From assembly GCA_030430975.1 (NCBI GenBank), contig JAUIKB010000260.1:1-7539 (forward strand): 7,539 bases of DNA. Direction: 5' to 3'. This DNA comes from Polyangia bacterium. Lineage in GTDB: Bacteria; Myxococcota_A; Polyangia; Polyangiales; Polyangiaceae. A program made the position numbers and the translations under genes. This document shows positions 6,554 to 7,539 of this stretch, piece by piece. Numbering within the stretch: position 1 is the first letter of the stretch; every line of letters begins with the position of its first letter. The notes under the pieces are model-generated. The model was not told the origin of the DNA and ran no database searches. It worked only from the letters and a program-made list of their open reading frames with translations.

Positions 6554-6593
6554 AACGGCTCGTTGCCCAAGGCAGCGAGCCGTTTCTCCGTTT
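6554..6593 (+). terminator. intrinsic terminator of the triple-DsbA gene
   Basis: AACGGCTCGTTGCC (6554-6567) pairs with GGCAGCGAGCCGTT (6571-6584), a 14-base-pair stem with one U-G wobble and a CAA loop. It is followed on the plus strand by TTTCTCCGTTT, the most T-rich stretch in this intergenic region. It lies about 62 bases after the stop codon. Read on the minus strand the bases past the stem are CCGAATCAG, so termination of the convergent gene here is less likely, though the stem could act both ways. Confidence 0.7.
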
Positions 6594-6621
6594 GTGCGTT
6601 CCGTTCGCCAACGGCAGCCGA

Positions 6622-7539
6622 CTATCGACGGCGCCGTAGGGCCGCGACACCCAGCAGCGCCAGCGCAGACCAAGCAACGCCTGGCAAGCGCTGTGAACCC
6701 GGCGCGCGGCAAGAGCAAGGCGCCGCCAGGTCCCGCGCGACCCGCTCGCCTTCTCCACCACCGGCGCCGCTACCGTCCGTAGCGCAAGCCGCCAGACCCG
6801 AGAACTCAACGCAGTCCTTGCCCTCAAGGCTGCAGTCACGTCGGTATAGCTGGCCCTGACCGAAACCGTTATCACCGCAATAGATCAGCGCGGTTCCGTC
6901 ACATGCGCCGTCGGGCGAGATGCCCGAGCATGCGTCCACGAACCCGATGCAATCGTAGATGTCGCCCGCGAGTCCGCATACCGTGCCGCCATCACACTGC
7001 AGCGCCTGAACCTGGTTGTCCTCGCAATACACGACGAACGACTGGCTAAAGCACCGCCCGACGAAGGTCTCGTTCCCACAACCGAGCCCGGGGGCACCTT
7101 CACAAACGCCGGCCGCGTTACGTGCGGTTCCGTCGATGCACTGACAGGTGCCGTTTTGATCGGGGCGCTCCAGAAAACCGCAGTTGGAAGTGATCGGCAG
7201 GCACTCGCCCTCGAAGCTGTTCGGATCACCGTAGTAGCCTTCGTTGCAGATACATTGGTCACCCACGCGCTGGGCGTTCTCTGGACACTCGGCTTCGTGG
7301 ATCGAAACGCAATTGATCCCGTCCGCGGCTTTTACGAACCCTTCGTTGCAGTAGCAGTTGTTGCCGGATTGAGTCGAGTTCGGCGGGCAGTTGATCACCG
7401 GGATCTGCTCGCACGCCTTCCCATCCGCCGTCGGTTGGTAGCCCGGGTTACAAATGCATTGGCCGCCGCTCAGCGTCGAGTTTGGGGGGCACCCGCCGGG
7501 CGTCGAAATGGCTGCGTTCAAACCCACCTGAGCGAGTGA
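6622..7539 (-). CDS. cysteine-rich EGF-like repeat protein with MYXO-CTERM tail (5' end outside window)
   Basis: A secreted, probably cell-surface protein; about 305 residues are visible and the frame is open to the window edge. The first visible residues are SLAQVGLN; SLA-Q would suit a signal-peptidase site, so the true start is probably just outside. A GTG at 7527 could be read as a start but would leave an exported protein without a signal peptide. Numbering from that GTG, there are four 4-Cys modules (13-39, 47-73, 81-109, 116-142; pattern C-x10/11-C-x-C-x11/14-C, many with CPPNST, C.CN.GY and ADG), then two 6-Cys modules (150-193, 200-248), a Gly/Glu-rich linker and a C-terminal tail: CSC at 271-273, a hydrophobic stretch (284-297) and RRRR. 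This is the MYXO-CTERM signal. It has 30 cysteines in all and no catalytic motif. It is convergent with the triple-DsbA gene. A role in adhesion, surface structure or ligand binding is possible but unproven. Confidence 0.9.
   Translation of the reverse strand, partial: SLAQVGLNAAISTPGGCPPNSTLSGGQCICNPGYQPTADGKACEQIPVINCPPNSTQSGNNCYCNEGFVKAADGINCVSIHEAECPENAQRVGDQCICNEGYYGDPNSFEGECLPITSNCGFLERPDQNGTCQCIDGTARNAAGVCEGAPGLGCGNETFVGRCFSQSFVVYCEDNQVQALQCDGGTVCGLAGDIYDCIGFVDACSGISPDGACDGTALIYCGDNGFGQGQLYRRDCSLEGKDCVEFSGLAACATDGSGAGGGEGERVARDLAAPCSCRAPGSQRLPGVAWSALALLGVAALRRRR
6625..6717 (-). other. MYXO-CTERM protein-sorting signal
   Basis: The last 31 codons encode CSCRAPG, a spacer, a hydrophobic segment ending LALLGVAAL and four arginines before the TAG stop. 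This layout (Cys, membrane-spanning stretch, Arg cluster) is the MYXO-CTERM signal known from myxobacterial secreted proteins, where the tail is processed at the invariant Cys and the protein is surface-anchored. It is the strongest taxonomic clue in the window. Confidence 0.9.
6784..7080 (-). repeat. two 6-Cys modules
   Basis: Two units at 7080-6949 and 6930-6784 encode six cysteines each, with similar spacing: C-x8-C-x7/8-C-x9/14-C-x5/6-C-x8-C. Both have a [VI]YC[EG]DN piece at the third Cys, followed by a hydrophobic or aromatic run and a C-x-x-x-G-x-x-C-like turn. The type differs from the preceding EGF-like modules. I cannot name a fold with certainty. Confidence 0.65.
7102..7491 (-). 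repeat. four EGF-like 4-Cys modules
   Basis: Modules at 7491-7411, 7389-7309, 7287-7201 and 7182-7102 each encode four cysteines with a central C-x-C. Modules 1 and 2 are closest, with the same spacing (x10, x1, x12), both starting CPPNST and both with a TADG or AADG turn before the last Cys. Module 3 has a longer last loop and module 4 is the most diverged. The C.C.[NP/NE]GY core resembles EGF-like folds, although six-cysteine EGF domains are the norm, so these are short variants. Confidence 0.8.

Noticed and set aside
7102..7491. Tandem repeats as a CRISPR or satellite array
   Set aside because: The repetition is at protein level within one open frame, with diverged DNA and Cys-based periodicity.

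Overview
The window is GC-rich and gene-dense, and it almost certainly comes from a myxobacterium (Myxococcota, formerly Deltaproteobacteria). Two features point there: a secreted cysteine-rich protein ending in a MYXO-CTERM sorting tail (Cys pair, hydrophobic stretch, four terminal Arg), and a Ser/Thr kinase whose first domain has the HRDLSPQN catalytic loop common in myxobacterial kinases. No rRNA, tRNA, insertion sequence, CRISPR array or phage gene is visible. The genus cannot be told from the sequence.

Layout, left to right: (1) 1-773, minus strand: the N-terminal half of a MATE-family multidrug/solute antiporter, cut by the window edge. (2) 838-869: a hairpin, probably the terminator of the kinase gene. 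(3) 902-3721, minus: a 939-residue membrane protein with two consecutive Ser/Thr kinase domains, one transmembrane helix, an acidic Ala/Pro-rich spacer and a TPR-like C-terminal domain. (4) 3722-3860: a divergent intergenic region. (5) 3861-4352, plus: a small secreted protein of unknown function. (6) 4353-4544: a 192-base gap with two adjacent dyad-symmetric elements and no convincing gene. (7) 4545-6491, plus: a membrane-anchored or secreted protein made of three DsbA-like thioredoxin domains in a row, each with a CPFC active site. (8) 6492-6621: a convergent intergenic region with three hairpins, the last a good intrinsic-terminator candidate. (9) 6622-7539, minus: a cysteine-rich surface protein with four 4-Cys EGF-like modules, two 6-Cys modules and a MYXO-CTERM tail, cut at its 5' end by the window edge.

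Most of the window concerns the cell envelope. The triple-DsbA protein would catalyse disulfide chemistry outside the cytoplasm, and its convergent neighbour has 30 cysteines in about 305 visible residues, so an enzyme-substrate relation is a reasonable guess but is not shown. The kinase would sense something through its extracytoplasmic TPR-like part and signal through two cytoplasmic kinase domains. Those domains deviate from the consensus in opposite ways: domain 1 keeps the glycine loop but has Ser for the catalytic-loop Lys, while domain 2 keeps that Lys but has lost every glycine of the loop. This dual kinase and the three-domain oxidoreductase are the two most unusual objects here. I see no clear evidence of a wholly new multi-gene system.
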